A stretch of DNA of 64,000 nt from Coniella vitis (GCA_011317545.1 WUJK01000008.1:248001-312000); one strand, 5' to 3'. Counted from the first letter of the stretch, positions 34,401 to 47,745 are shown. Notes: a model not told the origin generated them from the sequence alone. Numbers and translations are program-made.

Positions 34401-37400
34401 GATCGGGATATGATCCAGTTCAATCTGAACAATATTGACCAGTCTTCTTTGCGAGCCCGCTTTGATGCGATCCGAGACTCAGTGGAACGCAGGCATCAGC
34501 AATGGTTTGCCATACACCTAGTCCAGGAACGCGCCAAAATGCAGCCAAACCATCATCAAATGTACCTTGACCTGGTCAAACTGTTTGAGGACAACTCTTT
34601 GTGGGCCGAGATTCAACGAGCAACATTGGTCTGCGTATCGCAGATGCTCAACTCTGAGACGACGTTGCACAGCTCAGCTGAACGTGCACACTTGAAAAAT
34701 CTGGGAGGCTGGCTCGGCATGCTCACCTTGGCTCGGGACAAGCCTATCCGGCACCAAAACATTGCTTTCAAGCAGTTACTTATTGAAGCCCACGATACGA
34801 AGCGGCTGGTGGTGGTGATTCCGTTCGTATGCAAGGTCTTGGACCAGGGCAAGTCGTCAACAGTCTTCCGGCCACCCAACCCTTGGCTCATGGACATCAT
34901 CCACCTATTGATTGAGCTCTACCACAACGCGGATATCAAACTCAACCAAAAGTTTGAAATCGAGGTGTTGTGCAAGAATCTCAACTTGGATCACAAGAGC
35001 ATCGAGCCGTCTGGTGAGATTCTCAACCGCGTTCCTGTCGAAGAAGCGGCCCAAGTTCCGCCCGCCGACGTGCTTGACTCGTTTGAGAACCTGTCGCTCA
35101 ACGGTATTGGGCAGAATGTTGTTAGCAATCTCCTGCCACACGTAGCAGTTCCGTCTATCCCAGACCTTGGAGCGCGCTTGAACATACCGCCCACAAATGA
35201 AATGGTGGTCAGCAACAGTCGCCTGCGCGACATTGTGCACACGGCCTTTAACAAGGCTTTGCAGGATATCATCCAGCCTGTTGTGGATCGGTCAGTTACT
35301 ATCGCCGCTATCAGCACGCAGCAGATGATCCGCAAGGACTTCGCCACCGAGCCCGATGAAGCCAGAGTTCGTAATAGTGCCATCAGTATGGTCAAGGCCA
35401 CCGCGGGGAGTCTGGCGCTTGTCACGAGCAAGGAGCCGTTGCGCGCAAATTTCACAAACTATATGCGTCAACTGTCTGGCGATATTGTTGGAGGCTTGCC
35501 CGAGGGCACCATCATTATGTGTGTCAACTCCAATCTCGATCTCGCGTCTGGAGTTATCGAAGAGGCGGCCGAGCGACGGGCTGTTCCTGAGATTGAGGAG
35601 ATGATTGAGCCAGAACTGGAAGCAAGACGTCGTCACCGAATGCAACGGCCCAACCAGCCATATGTTGATGCCTCGCTTAATCGCTGGGCAATGACAATGC
35701 CAGACCCCTACAAGATGGCGCCTAGCATGAGTGGACTAAACCCTGAACAAATGGCCATTTACGAGGAGTTTCAACGGCAGCCGCGTCCAGCCGCCAGCAC
35801 CAACACTCCGTCGCACATTGCCTCCACGTCGGATGCAACCCGATCCATGGCAAACGATGTCTTGCAAGACCAATACAGCTCTCTGCCGGCGATCCCTACG
35901 CCTGCCGACACGCCTTCACTGCCCACAGTCGCTGGGCATGCCCCAAGTTACTCTCATGGGCATGCTGGCCTACCCAACGGACGGCAGCCCGCCGCTGGTA
36001 GCGGCCCCGACCTTGGTCTCCTGGCCCAGAGGACGCAAAAGCTTTTCCAGGACCTGCAACGAGCCGCTACCGAAGCGTCCGAGGAACACTACGACGAACT
36101 TCCCCGGGGCCACGGCGTTCTTGAGACAATGGATGCATTGATTTCAGTCATCATCAAGACTCGCAACACATCCGAAGACTATATCACCTTTGTGATGCTT
36201 TCCATGTGCGAGGCTCTAGTAAGTCCAGTCGAGGACAACCTTGTGCTGGAAACATTTATCCATGCTTTGACAACTCTTCGGCGGATGTTGGGCCCCGCCG
36301 TCAGTGACTACGCCAAGAACTTCTTTCAGCGCCTTGAGCCGCCACAGCGATTCCTTCGTCTGCCACTTATCAAGGCTTTTGCAGGCACCGAGTTCCTGGA
36401 TTGGCGCACGCTAGATGAGGCCCTCGCCAGACGCATCATGCAGAAAGATCAGGCCGGTCTTCAGCTACTCGATGAAATTGTCAAGATGACCATTCTGAGC
36501 GATGCACCAATGGCACTATTTGCAAACCTAGGGCTCAGTGTCGACACCGCATACTCGTGGATTATGGAAGATCCTGAGATCCCCCGCGCTGACCACCTCA
36601 AGTCCGTCCTGGACGCGGTGCGGGCACAACATGCGTCAAACCAAGCTCGCGATGAGCGACTTGTAGCACGCCAGGAGCAGATGGACTATATCTTTGAGGA
36701 ATGGGTCCATCGCTTCCGCAGTGCTCAGATCACTGACAAGTTCGTACGAAACTTTTTGCAGCAGATGCACGATAGCGACATTGTCCGCTCCAAGGATGAT
36801 TTATTCCTGTTCGTCCGCGTTGCTTTGGACAGCTGTGTGGCGCATTTCGAACAAGCGGTCGCCGCGGGCATCTCGATTGACGACGCATACATTTTTAATG
36901 ATGCACTAACGAAGCTCGTCATGGAGTTTGTCAAGTTTGGCGAGTTTGAGGACGGTGCGGTCAGTCCAGCGTGGCTGTTGGAGTCTGTGTGGGCTTTGGC
37001 AACCATGGTGGTCAACGTCCACACCGCAAAGAGAGCCGAGATGTTCAACCAGCGGGTTTTCTTCCGATTCTTCTCTGATCTGATTTTTGAGAGCAAGGCA
37101 TTCTTCGAGGCCCAGGGTGCAGCGCAGTGGGAAAGCATGCTCCTCAAGATTGCTGCAAGACTTGACGCTCTCGGTCCCAGCCTTGTTCCTGGCTTTCTGT
37201 ACGGATGGATGGCTCTCATTTACCATCGGGCCTTCCTTCCCGAGATTATGAAGCTCGAGGACAAGGCCGGATGGGATGCATACACAAAGCTCCTTAAGCA
37301 ATTGTTGGGCTTTGTTGGAGAGACTCTGAAGTCTGTTGAACTGTCGGAGACGGCTAGCAAACTTTACGAGAGTGCTGCCAAGCTCTTGGTTGTTTTGGAG

Positions 37401-38251
37401 CATGACTACCCGCAGTATCTGGCTGCGAACTCGGCCGCTCTACTGGCAAGTCTCCCGCCTCATTGTACGCAGTTCATCAACACCATTCTCACGGCCTCTA
37501 CAACCAAGATGCCTGATCCGTTGGTGGCGGGCGTGAAGACGACAGAAAACCCAGACCCAGCACCACAAGGAGTGGAGCACTCCACTAGCTTCTTGCGGAG
37601 CATAGGTTTGTTGGATATCCTGGATTCGGCTCTTGAGAAGGGTCCCTCGGAGGATGCAGTGGCACACATGACACATGAAATTTCGCGTAACCAAGGTAGG
37701 ACAGGTTTCGGGCACGCTGCAATCAACGCGAACCTGAGTGTCATTGATGCCATCATTTCATACATTGGCAGCAAGCAGGCGGACCAGCAAAGCTTTGATC
37801 CAAGCGCATCCTCTGTTGCTATTCTGTCAATGTTGTTGCACGAACTGGGCCCAGAAGGCCGACACTACATCATTCACAGCATGGTCAACCACTTGCGCCC
37901 GGCCAGTGCAGACCAAGTCTTTTTCCGAGAGCTTCTCTTGCACATTTTCGCCCAGGATCCCTCTGATCCGGAAGAAACCGAGATCCGCGAGCAGATCACT
38001 CGAGTTCTTTTGGAGCGCCTTATTGGATTCTGGCCTCAGCCTTGGGGACTGCTGGCCACGGTTGTGGAGCTGGTCAGAAATGAGAAGTACATGTTCTTTG
38101 ATCTGCCGTTCATCAAGTCATCTCCTGAAGTAAGTACATTTGCATGCAACGTCCAAGCTGACCGAATTTTCAAGAGGTTTTATCAAGGCTAACGTTTTAT
38201 GATCAATAGGTTGGCGAGAAATTCGCACAGATCGTCAACGCCCAAGGCTAG
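31421..38251 (+). CDS. NOT1: CCR4-NOT complex scaffold subunit NOT1
   Basis: Essential scaffold of the CCR4-NOT deadenylase complex, which shortens mRNA poly(A) tails and regulates transcription. Four exons, 31421-31669, 31815-32148, 32248-38129 and 38210-38251, give 2168 residues, the normal fungal size. After a Ser/Pro-rich start (residues 1-45), the N-terminal helical-repeat region opens with LSKIAAAQVSVLLSN and continues through EHGMEIFTKYF. A MIF4G-type module for the CAF1-CCR4 nucleases follows at about residues 925-1150. The CAF40-binding region (DUF3819) is at about 1180-1325 (QDIIQPVVDRSVTIA, LVTSKEPLRANF). A disordered linker follows (about 1340-1470), then the C-terminal NOT module platform for NOT2/NOT3 (about 1480-2168), ending DLPFIKSSPEVGEKF. 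The tiny 42-nt last exon supplies the final 14 codons including the stop. The start at 31421 is the first ATG after a 670-nt ATG-free leader. Confidence 0.96.
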
Positions 38252-39634
38252 TGCTTGGTTCGCAGCATGGCTAAGGCCGCGAGAAAAGCGGCCGGATTCA
38301 AAGAAAGAAAAGACTCCTTGTCTTGAAGACAGCAGGGGAAACAGAGGATGCCGCGCACCAAGGCCCGTATATCTGGAGAGCACAATCTCCGTAGTATGAT
38401 TTCATCATGAATTGATTATTTTGGCATGTACTATCAAGAAAAAATATGGCCGGAAAGCGGCCTGGCGGGCTCATTCAGCGGGGAGAGTTTTTTCATAGGG
38501 TCCGAATGGCTGGCTGGCTGGCTGGCGAAAACAAGGACGAATGGCGTCTGGGGTGAAATTTGAAATGGAGACATTTGATAGACTTTCATGGGGCTGTTTG
38601 ACGGGCAACGGGGCAGCGCATTCACATTACAAATTTGGAACGGAGCGTGAACTTCTTTAACTGGGGCGAAAGGGAAAAGACAACATACACAAGAGAATGG
38701 AATCACAAAGCAATGCCTGGTGCCGGGTGGGAAAAGCATTGCGACATATTGTATGAGTATTGGGTTTTTCAACAGAATGAATGGAAGCGCTCTTTTGCGA
38801 AGCTCTTTTTGCCTTTTTTTTTTTTCAGGTCGTTAGTTCTCCTCGCAACTCGAGGGGATCTTGAGATGCTAGAACTGTATCAGCCCTCTCTGATTTTTCT
38901 TTACTTGAATCTTCCCCCTCACATCTTGCGGGGAGACACTTTGGCTGGACCGATGGATTAGCCAAACGATCTCCACACGTGTAGGAAAAGATAGGTAAAG
39001 TGAGGTGGGAAAGAGAAAAATGGGAGAGAATGACAGCCGAGTACTATGGTGCTGTACATAGTACAGGCGATGATCTACGGCCCAGACCCTGTTGATATGA
39101 TGTATCTCTACGTCAGGATACCCCACACTGGTTCGAGTCGATCTCTTTTATGGTGCGAGGAGATTAGGAAAGAAAGGGGGAGGGGGTTTTGATAGTATAC
39201 TAGCTATGATGTACTGTGGATGGTGCATAGTATTTAATCAGCCAGATCCAACCTGATCAGCTATATACCATAATATAGAGAGAGAGAGAAGTACTATGTA
39301 TACCATGGTACTTTTAAGTTAGTTCGCTTATTTGCTTATTGGTTGAGAGAAGGCAGAAGAAGAGCGGGCCCACGAGAGGCGCACCAAAAAGTCTGATACG
39401 ATCTCTTTGTCCTTCTCCTCTTTTCTTTTTTTTTAAAAAAAAAATAATAAATCAAGTTGCGGTGCTATGACATAGAAGTATTTGCTATTCTGCAAGAAAC
39501 ACTGTCTGGAGATCATGTGTGGGCTACATAGTACATAGTAGACTGGAGAATTGTGAGTGGGAAGGTGGTAAGTGGTAAGTATATGTGCGTGTTCCTTTTT
39601 TTTTTTCCTCTCTTTCTCTCTCGTCTTGTTTGGA

Positions 39635-39674
39635 CCCTTGAAATCCCTTGAAATCCCTTGAAATCCCTTGAAAT
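39635..39674. repeat. 10-bp tandem repeat, four units
   Basis: Four perfect copies of CCCTTGAAAT in a row, in gene-free sequence. Confidence 0.95.
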
Positions 39675-39901
39675 ACTACAAAAGCCGGGAGTATGATTGC
39701 ACCATGTACTTACATTACTATGGTGCAGTTGCAATTGCAATTGTCCAATCGGCGGTTGTCCCGGTCAAGTCAAAGTGCATACTACGCATGTACTATTTCT
39801 GTACAGATTCATGCCACTAACAGAGTTTAAACTATCATCCTGCAGGTTGATGTTTTGAGAAAGGAGACGGGGGTTAGGTTGGAAGAAGAAGAAGAAGAAC
39901 G

Positions 39902-39936
<35 letters not shown>

Positions 39937-42900
39937 TAGAAACGTCAGTGAGGGGTAGCAGATATGAAAAAAAAAAAAAAAAAAAAAAGAGTATTTCAAT
40001 CCTGTACTATGTATCCAGTTGTGACATATGTAGACGATATCAGCTGAGGTGACTACTGTGTAAGATTCGCTTGAAACGTTAGGATAGAGAATCTCTCTTT
40101 GTTGGTTATACCTTTTGAGTATGATTCAGTATACTCACAGAAGACAAGGGAGTAAAGTCACCCGAGAGATAGGTGGCTTGAGTGTTTGTGAATATAGTAC
40201 AATGCACTTGAATCGAGTCGAGTCCAAAGTCCAGACATATACAATACAACTATCGAAACTCCAGGTTCTCGTCATCAGGTAATTACATACTTTGTAGATT
40301 CCCGTTCCCCGTACCACTTCACTGAAAACCTTGGGACACCCCCCACCCCCTTGGAGTTTCTTTCTCAACGATTATTACGTATAGGCCGATTGTTCGCTAT
40401 CAATTTAAATTCAATCCCAGCCGCCAGCCACCATATACAAGGGGATCTTTGGATTCTCCGTGTACTATATACCCTAGTGCATAGTATGTCAATATGTGTG
40501 CTGTTCACCCTTGTTGTCACTGTCGATCGCAGCTTCGTCACTTGCACTCTAGGGCCAAAGGGCAATGACCCTACAGCGTAAGCGTTGTTATCCTGGCAAC
40601 TTAGCAAGATGGTATACATTTTAGTACACACCAGAATATGCATACATACATAGTAGTAGCCAGACCGCCAGGCATTGCCAGGGGATGCTGTGTGAATATC
40701 ACGGCCGAGTCTGGATGTTTCGGCCGGAGCCAACCCCCTCGTTTTGTTTTTGTTGTCCAAGGCCGAGCCCGCCTGGATAACTATGTATCGATCTCCATGT
40801 AGCAAGCGCTTATTACTGCGACATACTGTCCATCACAATCATCGCGCATATTGTTGCTGTTTTTGGCCGATGAATGTATATATATACACAAGGGGAAAAA
40901 CTTGCATGTTCATACTGACAACAAAACATGACGGCACTATACATAAGTGTGTTTTACGGGTTGGTTGCAATCCAATAGTATTGACATTGAATATCTTTAC
41001 TTGCTTTTGATCTTTAGGAAGAGAACACCGAATGTACATAGACCTTGCCCCATAGAGATGTTGACCGGTTGTCCAGTATAACATTGTACACAATAAAAAG
41101 GCGTTCATTTAGAGACGCAAACCAATAAATATCAATTTGTCATTGGATGATATATTACCAAACAAACAAACAGCACAAAATTCGCCGCATAAACGCACCC
41201 TCCCTCCCAACCATGCAGCCCCAACCTTTTGCCCCAAAGCACAACTCACGATTGCCTCATTCATACGTATATAACCTATCATGCAAAAAGCAACTGCATA
41301 AATGTAGGATAATATTTCCAGGAAGGGGATAGATGCCTGATGAGATATCGACAAGAAAAAAGAAGGGGGAAAAAAGATATCAAAAGCAGATATTACACTG
41401 TGACACCACCTCCTTGCCCCCGGTTGCCCCCATTCTTGGAGAATCCCCCCTCCCCGGACAGGTGGACTGACTGTACTATGTAAGAAAAGGGACAGGGCCC
41501 CAAAAGAAGTGGTTTCCTACAGAGGAAAGCCCCAACTTTTGGAGTCTCGCTGGGTTTCTTCCCGCTACCCAAGTCTGTGTCCTCGCCTCAATGGATAAAA
41601 GAACCATCCTTTGTTCATGCGAGAAACCAGGGCATTGGTACCTTAACCATGTGTATTGACTCGGGGGACAGAGGGGAAAAGGTGGGAAAGCGCCTCACAC
41701 CGCCCAAGCCCGAGCAGAACGGGGGTATGTATGCCAATGGGAAATCTGAGTACTATGTATTGATTGTACCATACTATGTACATATCTTCAGAGAAAGTAA
41801 GATTGTGGGACATATGGAGACTGGGCTATGGAGAATGTTGCATTGCATCAAGTGATGGGAGGAGGGGAGGGGCAACAGCCCGTTTTTTGGTTCGCTCTGT
41901 TGGCATGGTCGGTTTCTTTTTTTTTTTTTTTGGTAGATATGTACTATGTATGAATAACTTCGCCCCATAATACTGGATGGAGGCTATGGATTACTGCTTC
42001 TTGGCATCATAGTAGCAACGACTTCAGCATGGTAAACCAGGTCATATAAGGCATCATTATCAATCAAATCTGACATTTATAGATTTCCCAGTACTATGCG
42101 AATACGATCATACTACATACAGACAACAAAAACACACTCCACTAGACAGACACACAACCCAACAAAAAGGAAGAACAAAACAATGACGGATATCCTTTGC
42201 CGAATTGTCGTCACTGGCACAAAAGAAAAGGAAAGACCCCCCCCTCCCCACCCAAACAACAATTGGGTTGATCGGCCGTCCCTGCCCGCCAAATCGCGCA
42301 AAAGATCTACCATTTATCTCTCTGTTGAAACAAGCTGGATCAGGACCCTGGGAAGAGTTGACGTAGCAAGTCAAGGGGACATGGGAAAACTGTAAACTGC
42401 CCTGTCAAGTGAGCAAACAAGGTGAGCTAGAGCGCAGACCACAGGCTGGACTGTTCGTTCGTTCCCGGGGATTTTTGCTTCTTGTCTTGTCTTGTCGTTT
42501 TGGCAGTTGTTTTCGTCCTCCTTCTTCTTCTCCTCCTTCGTTCCCAGCCCCTCTCTTCTTTACCCTTCTTTACCTAGTACATAGTACATGAATAGCATCT
42601 GATTTTGAAAGGGCCGACCCAAACGTGAAATGGACCCTGAAATTGTCTAGCGGCATAAATCAAGACCCCTCGACGGCATTGACAAGAGAGGTGACAAGGT
42701 TATTCAGATCCAAAGTGCGCAGGGGACAGACAGACTAGCAGATGGAGGGTCATCATAGTAGGACTCGGTAAACAGAACAAGGCATGAAATCTGGATTCTA
42801 GAGAATAGTACAAGACAGCACTTCACTACTGTGGGCTGTGATGATACACAAGGGACCATGGACTGACCAGGACTGAGAAATGCCTCATTTGTTGTCTACA

Positions 42901-43190
42901 TACGGTATGTTGGCGGAATGCCGTGCGTGCGTGCGTGCGTGGGCTTGCGAGCGAGCGAGAGCGAAGCCTTCACAATTCCGTTGGGTTGCCAGAAATCCGG
43001 GGTCGGTCACCCCGGCCGGATGATGCGGGCGGGGCAGTTCCTCAGCAGAGCTTTTGGGGAGGAGGGAAAAAAAGGCTAGGCACGCACTCGATTGCTCTTT
43101 CTCCTTCACTCTCTCCCTCAATCCGATGGTCATGGCCGCATCAGCGGAGGATGGGCCGAGGGAGCCAGCCTGCCAGGCATTGCCAGCTCA

Positions 43191-43240
43191 CACTGCCACT
43201 GCCACTGCCACTGCCACTGCCATTGCCGTGGCCATTGCCA
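43191..43240. repeat. CACTGC hexamer array
   Basis: Tandem CACTGC units grading into CATTGCC variants. Not in a supported gene. Confidence 0.85.
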
Positions 43241-43591
43241 AACCAGCCTAGTCGGTGCCCTCACTATGCAATGCCAGACAGTCCAGACTAGCAAGAAACC
43301 CCGCAGATAAATGGGTTGCCATAGCGCGATGCACAGAAAAGGCAGAAACCCAGACCATTGGACCAGACCAGACCACACCAGACCATCATGGAACCACTTT
43401 CTTGATGCGAGAATGGCTTCTGGAAGGCATCCAAAGGCGGGAGGGCATTTGCCGAAGCAGCGGACGGCGGATGACACACTGTACCGTGTATTTTAGGCAC
43501 GCAGCAGTACGTAATGCGAGCGAAGACGGAAGAAGCAGCGTTACATAATACCATGTATAGTACGTATACCACGGCAAAGAGGCAACCAGGG

Positions 43592-43621
<30 letters not shown>
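43592..43621. repeat. 30-base A homopolymer
   Basis: The longest homopolymer in the window. No adjacent reverse-transcriptase or poly(A)-element sequence was recognised. Confidence 0.9.
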
Positions 43622-43625
<4 letters not shown>

Positions 43626-45270
43626 GGCACGGCTATTGGCACGTCACTGACCCAGTACTCATGGTAGCCGAGGGACGTGTCCCGGCCCCAAGGCAATGAT
43701 ACAGACAGGAGCAGCTTGCAAAGATCTGAGGCCATGCTGCCCATTTCAGGACTAGCCGATGGGCGGGTCCCTGCTGGGGGAGTTTTGTAGAATTTTTCAA
43801 CAGGGGTTAACCCCGTCTGCCCCAACCCATGCTGCCCTGCCTTTTTAATTTTTTTGGCCTCGAATTGCGGCTCGAATTTGGCTGCGCGTCATTGGCTGCC
43901 CAGGGTTTGTGTAGATCTGCCATTTCGCTCTCGCTGTCCGTCGGATGCTTGCTTGCAGGCGGGGGTGGTGGTTACATAATGTAGAAGTGCGTGCTCTACT
44001 GGGTCATAGTACGGTACACAGTACAGATGCGCGCGAGAAAAAGGCAAGGAGAACGGGCACAAGAGGGCGCCCAGAGAAAGGGTAACTATCAAGTGATGCA
44101 CAAACACAGGCCGCATTCAGGCCTGGCGCGATGCTGCACCTCCATTCAGAGTGCAAACACAGTGACCCAACTCTCTGGCGGTCCGTTTGCAGAAAGAGAG
44201 AGAGGGAAAGGGGTGCAAGTGCGACAAACGCAGACACGGCTGAGACATGCAAGTCAAGCCCGCAATTAAAAAAGGAAAAGAAAGAATATTATGGTACGTA
44301 CATACTATGGTAGTAGCATCGCGCCGTTGCTGCAGCAAACAGTTTGCAGCTCAGGGAGAAACCCCATGTTGTGGCGCCGTCATCTGTGTACTATGTATAC
44401 ATACAGAGACATCATAGTACTATGTAGTAGTATCCCAAGTACTTCACATGGTATTGTTTAGCCGTCGTGTCTGCGCGTCTGCCTGGGGGAAAGGAATGGC
44501 CAACAGGTTCGCTGTCGCTCGGTATCCTCGGCTGATGATGGCCAGCACCAAGCACTGCCGGGGCTGCGCAATCAACAACAACAACAGCCGCAGCAGCAAC
44601 AGCAACAGCAACAACAACAAAATCTGTCCGAAATGGTATGATTTTACCGCCTTTTCCCACGATGATGCACTTCATGCAGCTGGCAGCATCCCAAAAAAAA
44701 AAATGCGCGTTGTGGCCAGTGGGGCGGGCTGTGTAACACAACGCACCGCACCGCACCGCAAAGAGCAAAGAGCAATGGCGAGGAAGAAAAAAGAAAAAAG
44801 ATGTCGACGCAATTTCTGCAAATTCTCTGCGGCAGCTCTACTCTCAGCCCAAGCCTGATTGGGCATGTGGTGGGGGCAACTGACGCGGGTTTTGGCTGGA
44901 GTCGACAGGGAGCCCTAGCTCACCCAAAATGGCCAGCGAGCAGGGGTGGCAAAGTGGAAAGAGTGGGAATGGCGCGAAGGCGGCCTGTGTACGTACACAG
45001 TGGCACGGGCACGCGCCTTCGAGAAGAAGATGAATAGCGAAGTGGCAGAGAAAGTAAATGGAAAGAGGAGGACAGAGGAGCAGTACTGTGTAGGGACAGG
45101 CAGTATCACAGCTGCACAGCTGCAGGCTGGCCAAGTTGACAGTGCGGTGCAGTGCACCACGACGGTCCTCAGTCAGCCTCCCCCGACGCTGTGGCACAGT
45201 GTGCCAGCCCTGTTCGCCTGGTTGCCCTGGCTGCTCGTCTCAGGTGCAGAGCTACCGGCCACTCAGCATG

Positions 45271-46185
45271 TGTCGGCCCACGCATCCCAGCAACAGCCGC
45301 GGGTACCCAGGTACCTTGATAGCGCCTTGCGAGCCACCTCACCCTACAGAGTAAGTACAGTACGCGCGAAACTTTGTCGACCAGGGCCCGGTTTGGGTTG
45401 CTGGGTGCTAGTTGCTACAGTGAGCACCAACCCACCCTCCAGCTAAACTCATCAAGCTTACCACCCCCCCCTTTCTACCTTCTACACTGCTGCTGCTGCC
45501 GCCGCTGCCCTTCAGTCCCGACATTTTCCTCATTTCCAACCAGCCCACTGCGCACCCCCATCCATCCGCCTCCCTTTCCTCGTTCAGTCCGTCAATTCAC
45601 TTCTACACTGTACAGACACAATCCAACCCTACGCGACGACGACCCTTTGCACCCTCCTTGTCTGCCTTGCTCATCATCATCATCAACCTCCTCCTCCTCC
45701 TCTTCTTCTCACACACCACCTCCACTACCGCCGCCGCCACCCTTTTCTCCCGCCGACCGCCCGTGACACTTCTTACTCGCCATCGACGTGCACACTAGGC
45801 GACAGCTACCCCTCCCCCCCTTTCAACACACACCAAACGGACGGGACCAGAGCATCCTCGATTCGAGATTATTCCAGCACAGCCCGCGACTCGAACCGCC
45901 CGCCTGTGTCTGACCCGTGTCTCTTGTTGCTGTAGCAGCAGCAGCGATTCTTCCACTGCCGCCCTGAACATAGCCGTGGTGCCACAAGTAGAGACGCGAC
46001 CCTCTGATCCCACATCCCCGAGGACCGCCCAAGTCTTGCACGCCATACCAGACACTCGACGTTTCACCATCCGTGGGTCACGCAAGAAAAAACACCAGGA
46101 ACGAGAAACAGAGAAACAGGAGACGGGCGACACCCACGGGCAATCAAGAAATCACACATAGACCCTCGCGTCGCTGCTGCCCATC
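45271..46185 (+). promoter_or_regulatory. Long ATG-free leader of GDS1-type gene
   Basis: No ATG occurs on the plus strand for about 915 bases before the start at 46186. The sequence is strongly pyrimidine-rich with CTC/TCATCA runs. A GTAAGT at 45352 and several later YAG triplets would allow a 5' UTR intron. Confidence 0.4.
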
Positions 46186-47745
46186 ATGCCGTACAACACC
46201 CGTCGCAAGTCGTTGTCGCTGCCCTCGCTCGGCATCCACGTTCCCATGAGCAACGCAGCAAGGGCAGCCGCCATCGCGAACCGCCACTCTCCCAGCGCAT
46301 CCTCGACCAGCCTGGTCTCGAGCGCTTCCGCAGCCGCTTCGCCCTCTTCTTCCTCCTCCTCGACATCCTCGCCCACCTTCTCTCCGCGCAGTCCCGCCGA
46401 TTCCCTCGTATCCAAGCCCCACGCCCCGGGCGCCGACCACAACACTGCCGAGGGCCCCGCTCACCACGGCTCGGCCAGAAAGATAAAACGTTCCCATGCA
46501 AGCTCCCACGCAGCCACCGATGGCGATCACGCCGCCCCAGCGCCCAAACGCCGCCAGACAGATTCCAACACCCCGCCGCCGTCGCCCCGCCACCGCACAA
46601 GAGCGACTTCGGTAGCCATGCAAGAAGGCGACGACGACGACGACGACGCCGCCGATGCCGCTTATCGGGCTGGCATTGACCTCGCAGCCATAGACGATGA
46701 GATTGTCAAGGCTGTCGTTGTCCAGCTCCAAGCCACGCGCAACCGCCCACATATTGTCCGGGATCTGGCTGCTGTTCTCATGAAGGAACTCAAGATTGTG
46801 CAGCAGTATGTTTTAAATCAATTTCATTCACCATCATCCTCCCCCTCATCTAGTCTTGCCTTTTCCGGCAATTGAGTTCTTCCTTGCTTTGCCACGTTCC
46901 CGTCCATGCTTCGTGCCGCATACTAACCAAAGCCGTCGCATTTCTCCAGATCTGCCAACCCTTGCGCAATCATCTCGTCGCGTCTGTCCGGCTACCTGAA
47001 GCGGTCCGGCTGGAATGCAAAGAACCCCTGCCCCCTGGCAAAAGAGCTAGAAACCGTCCACCCGCGCCGGACCTACTTTTACCTCACAACGGCTCCTCAC
47101 CAACCACTTCCTGAACCCGCCCTGTCCGTCTCGAAGCTGCGGGAGCTGCCAACGCCTAGTGCAACTTCGGTCTCAGAGGCTGAGGATGACGAGAGGAGGC
47201 GAGAGCTGAGCCCATCCCCTGAAGTCGACCTGTCGGCGCCGGAATTCGACGACATGGACGATGACATTCCCATGCCAGGAACGCCCATCGGCTCGTTCCC
47301 CGGCCGCCATTCCGCGCTTGCGCTCGCAGCACAAGTTCAAAGAGGCGCCGAGCCGCCCTTGGAAAAGGACGAGAAGGAATTCACCCAGACAGCAGATGGC
47401 CTGCAGAGGCGCAAGCTCAGTGGCGAGTTCCTGAACATGAAGGCCGAGCCTGCTGGCGCACCCACCCTGGACGCTGGGGACGAGCATGCCAAGTACGAGA
47501 TCTTGTTTGACGAGCGAGCTGCAGCTGCCACCGCGCAGCCGGCACCAACTCCTTCACACGCGCCTGCGGCACCTGCCCTTGGCAGCCTCATGGCCAGCCC
47601 GGCTATTCGACCTTTCTACCATGTCGATGTGAAGAAAGAGGAGAAGGCCGATGCTGCATGGTCGTCCTTGGACGCCTATCTCGACATTCGGAACCCCGAA
47701 ACTGTCAGTCTTGCCGAGCTCAATGAGATGCTGGGCGACTATTAG
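46186..47745 (+). CDS. GDS1-type winged-helix protein
   Basis: Fungal protein with a GDS1 winged-helix domain, likely a nuclear regulator; the yeast namesake is a weakly characterised suppressor linked to nuclear control of mitochondrial function. Two exons, 46186-46805 and 46950-47745, joined across a 144-nt intron (GTATGT donor, TACTAAC branch site, CCAG acceptor), give 471 residues. The N-terminal 150 residues are Ser/Ala-rich and disordered, with a KIKRSH basic patch and a PKRR patch, and an acidic run just before the domain. The winged helix spans about residues 155-257 and is rebuilt by splicing (IVRDLAAVLMKELKIVQQ joined to SANPCAIISSRLSGYLKR, then RRTYFYLTT). The C-terminal half is acidic with short conserved-looking motifs, ending SLAELNEMLGDY. 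The start is the first ATG after a long ATG-free leader. Confidence 0.85.

Larger units (their letters stand above)
39055..44426. repeat. Cluster of TACATAGTA / TACTATGTA motifs
   Basis: Exact 9-mer copies in one or other orientation begin at 39055, 39292, 39525, 39532 (overlapping pair), 40005, 41474, 41751, 41772, 41942, 42578, 44389 and 44418. Near matches such as TGCATAGTATGTC at 40480 lie between them. The two forms are reverse complements, so the element has no fixed orientation. Not seen inside any gene of this window. Confidence 0.8.
38252..46185. other. 8-kb gene-poor region rich in simple repeats
   Basis: No gene supported on either strand. The region is dense in homopolymers: A tracts at 39902-39925, 39967-39988 and 43592-43621, and T tracts near 38813-38825 and 41918-41930. 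It also has a 10-bp tandem repeat (39635-39674), a CACTGC array, CAA/CAG runs (about 44572-44622) and thirteen copies of TACATAGTA/TACTATGTA. Its last 915 bases form the ATG-free leader and promoter of the GDS1-type gene. Short frames are frequent but are disrupted by repeats and have no domain signal. Confidence 0.6.

Noticed and set aside
39131..39142. GGTTCGAGTCG resembling a tRNA B box
   Set aside because: No matching A box, acceptor stem or cloverleaf could be drawn from the preceding 80 bases.
39635..39674. Tandem repeat considered as CRISPR-like
   Set aside because: Direct 10-bp repeats without spacers in a eukaryotic genome.
43592..43621. A30 tract considered as the tail of a retroposed element
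   Set aside because: No element body, target-site duplication or reverse-transcriptase sequence next to it.
44448..44858. Frame with an Asn/Ser run, or Gln run in another frame
   Set aside because: Produced by a CAA/CAG microsatellite in gene-free sequence; flanks lack coding character.
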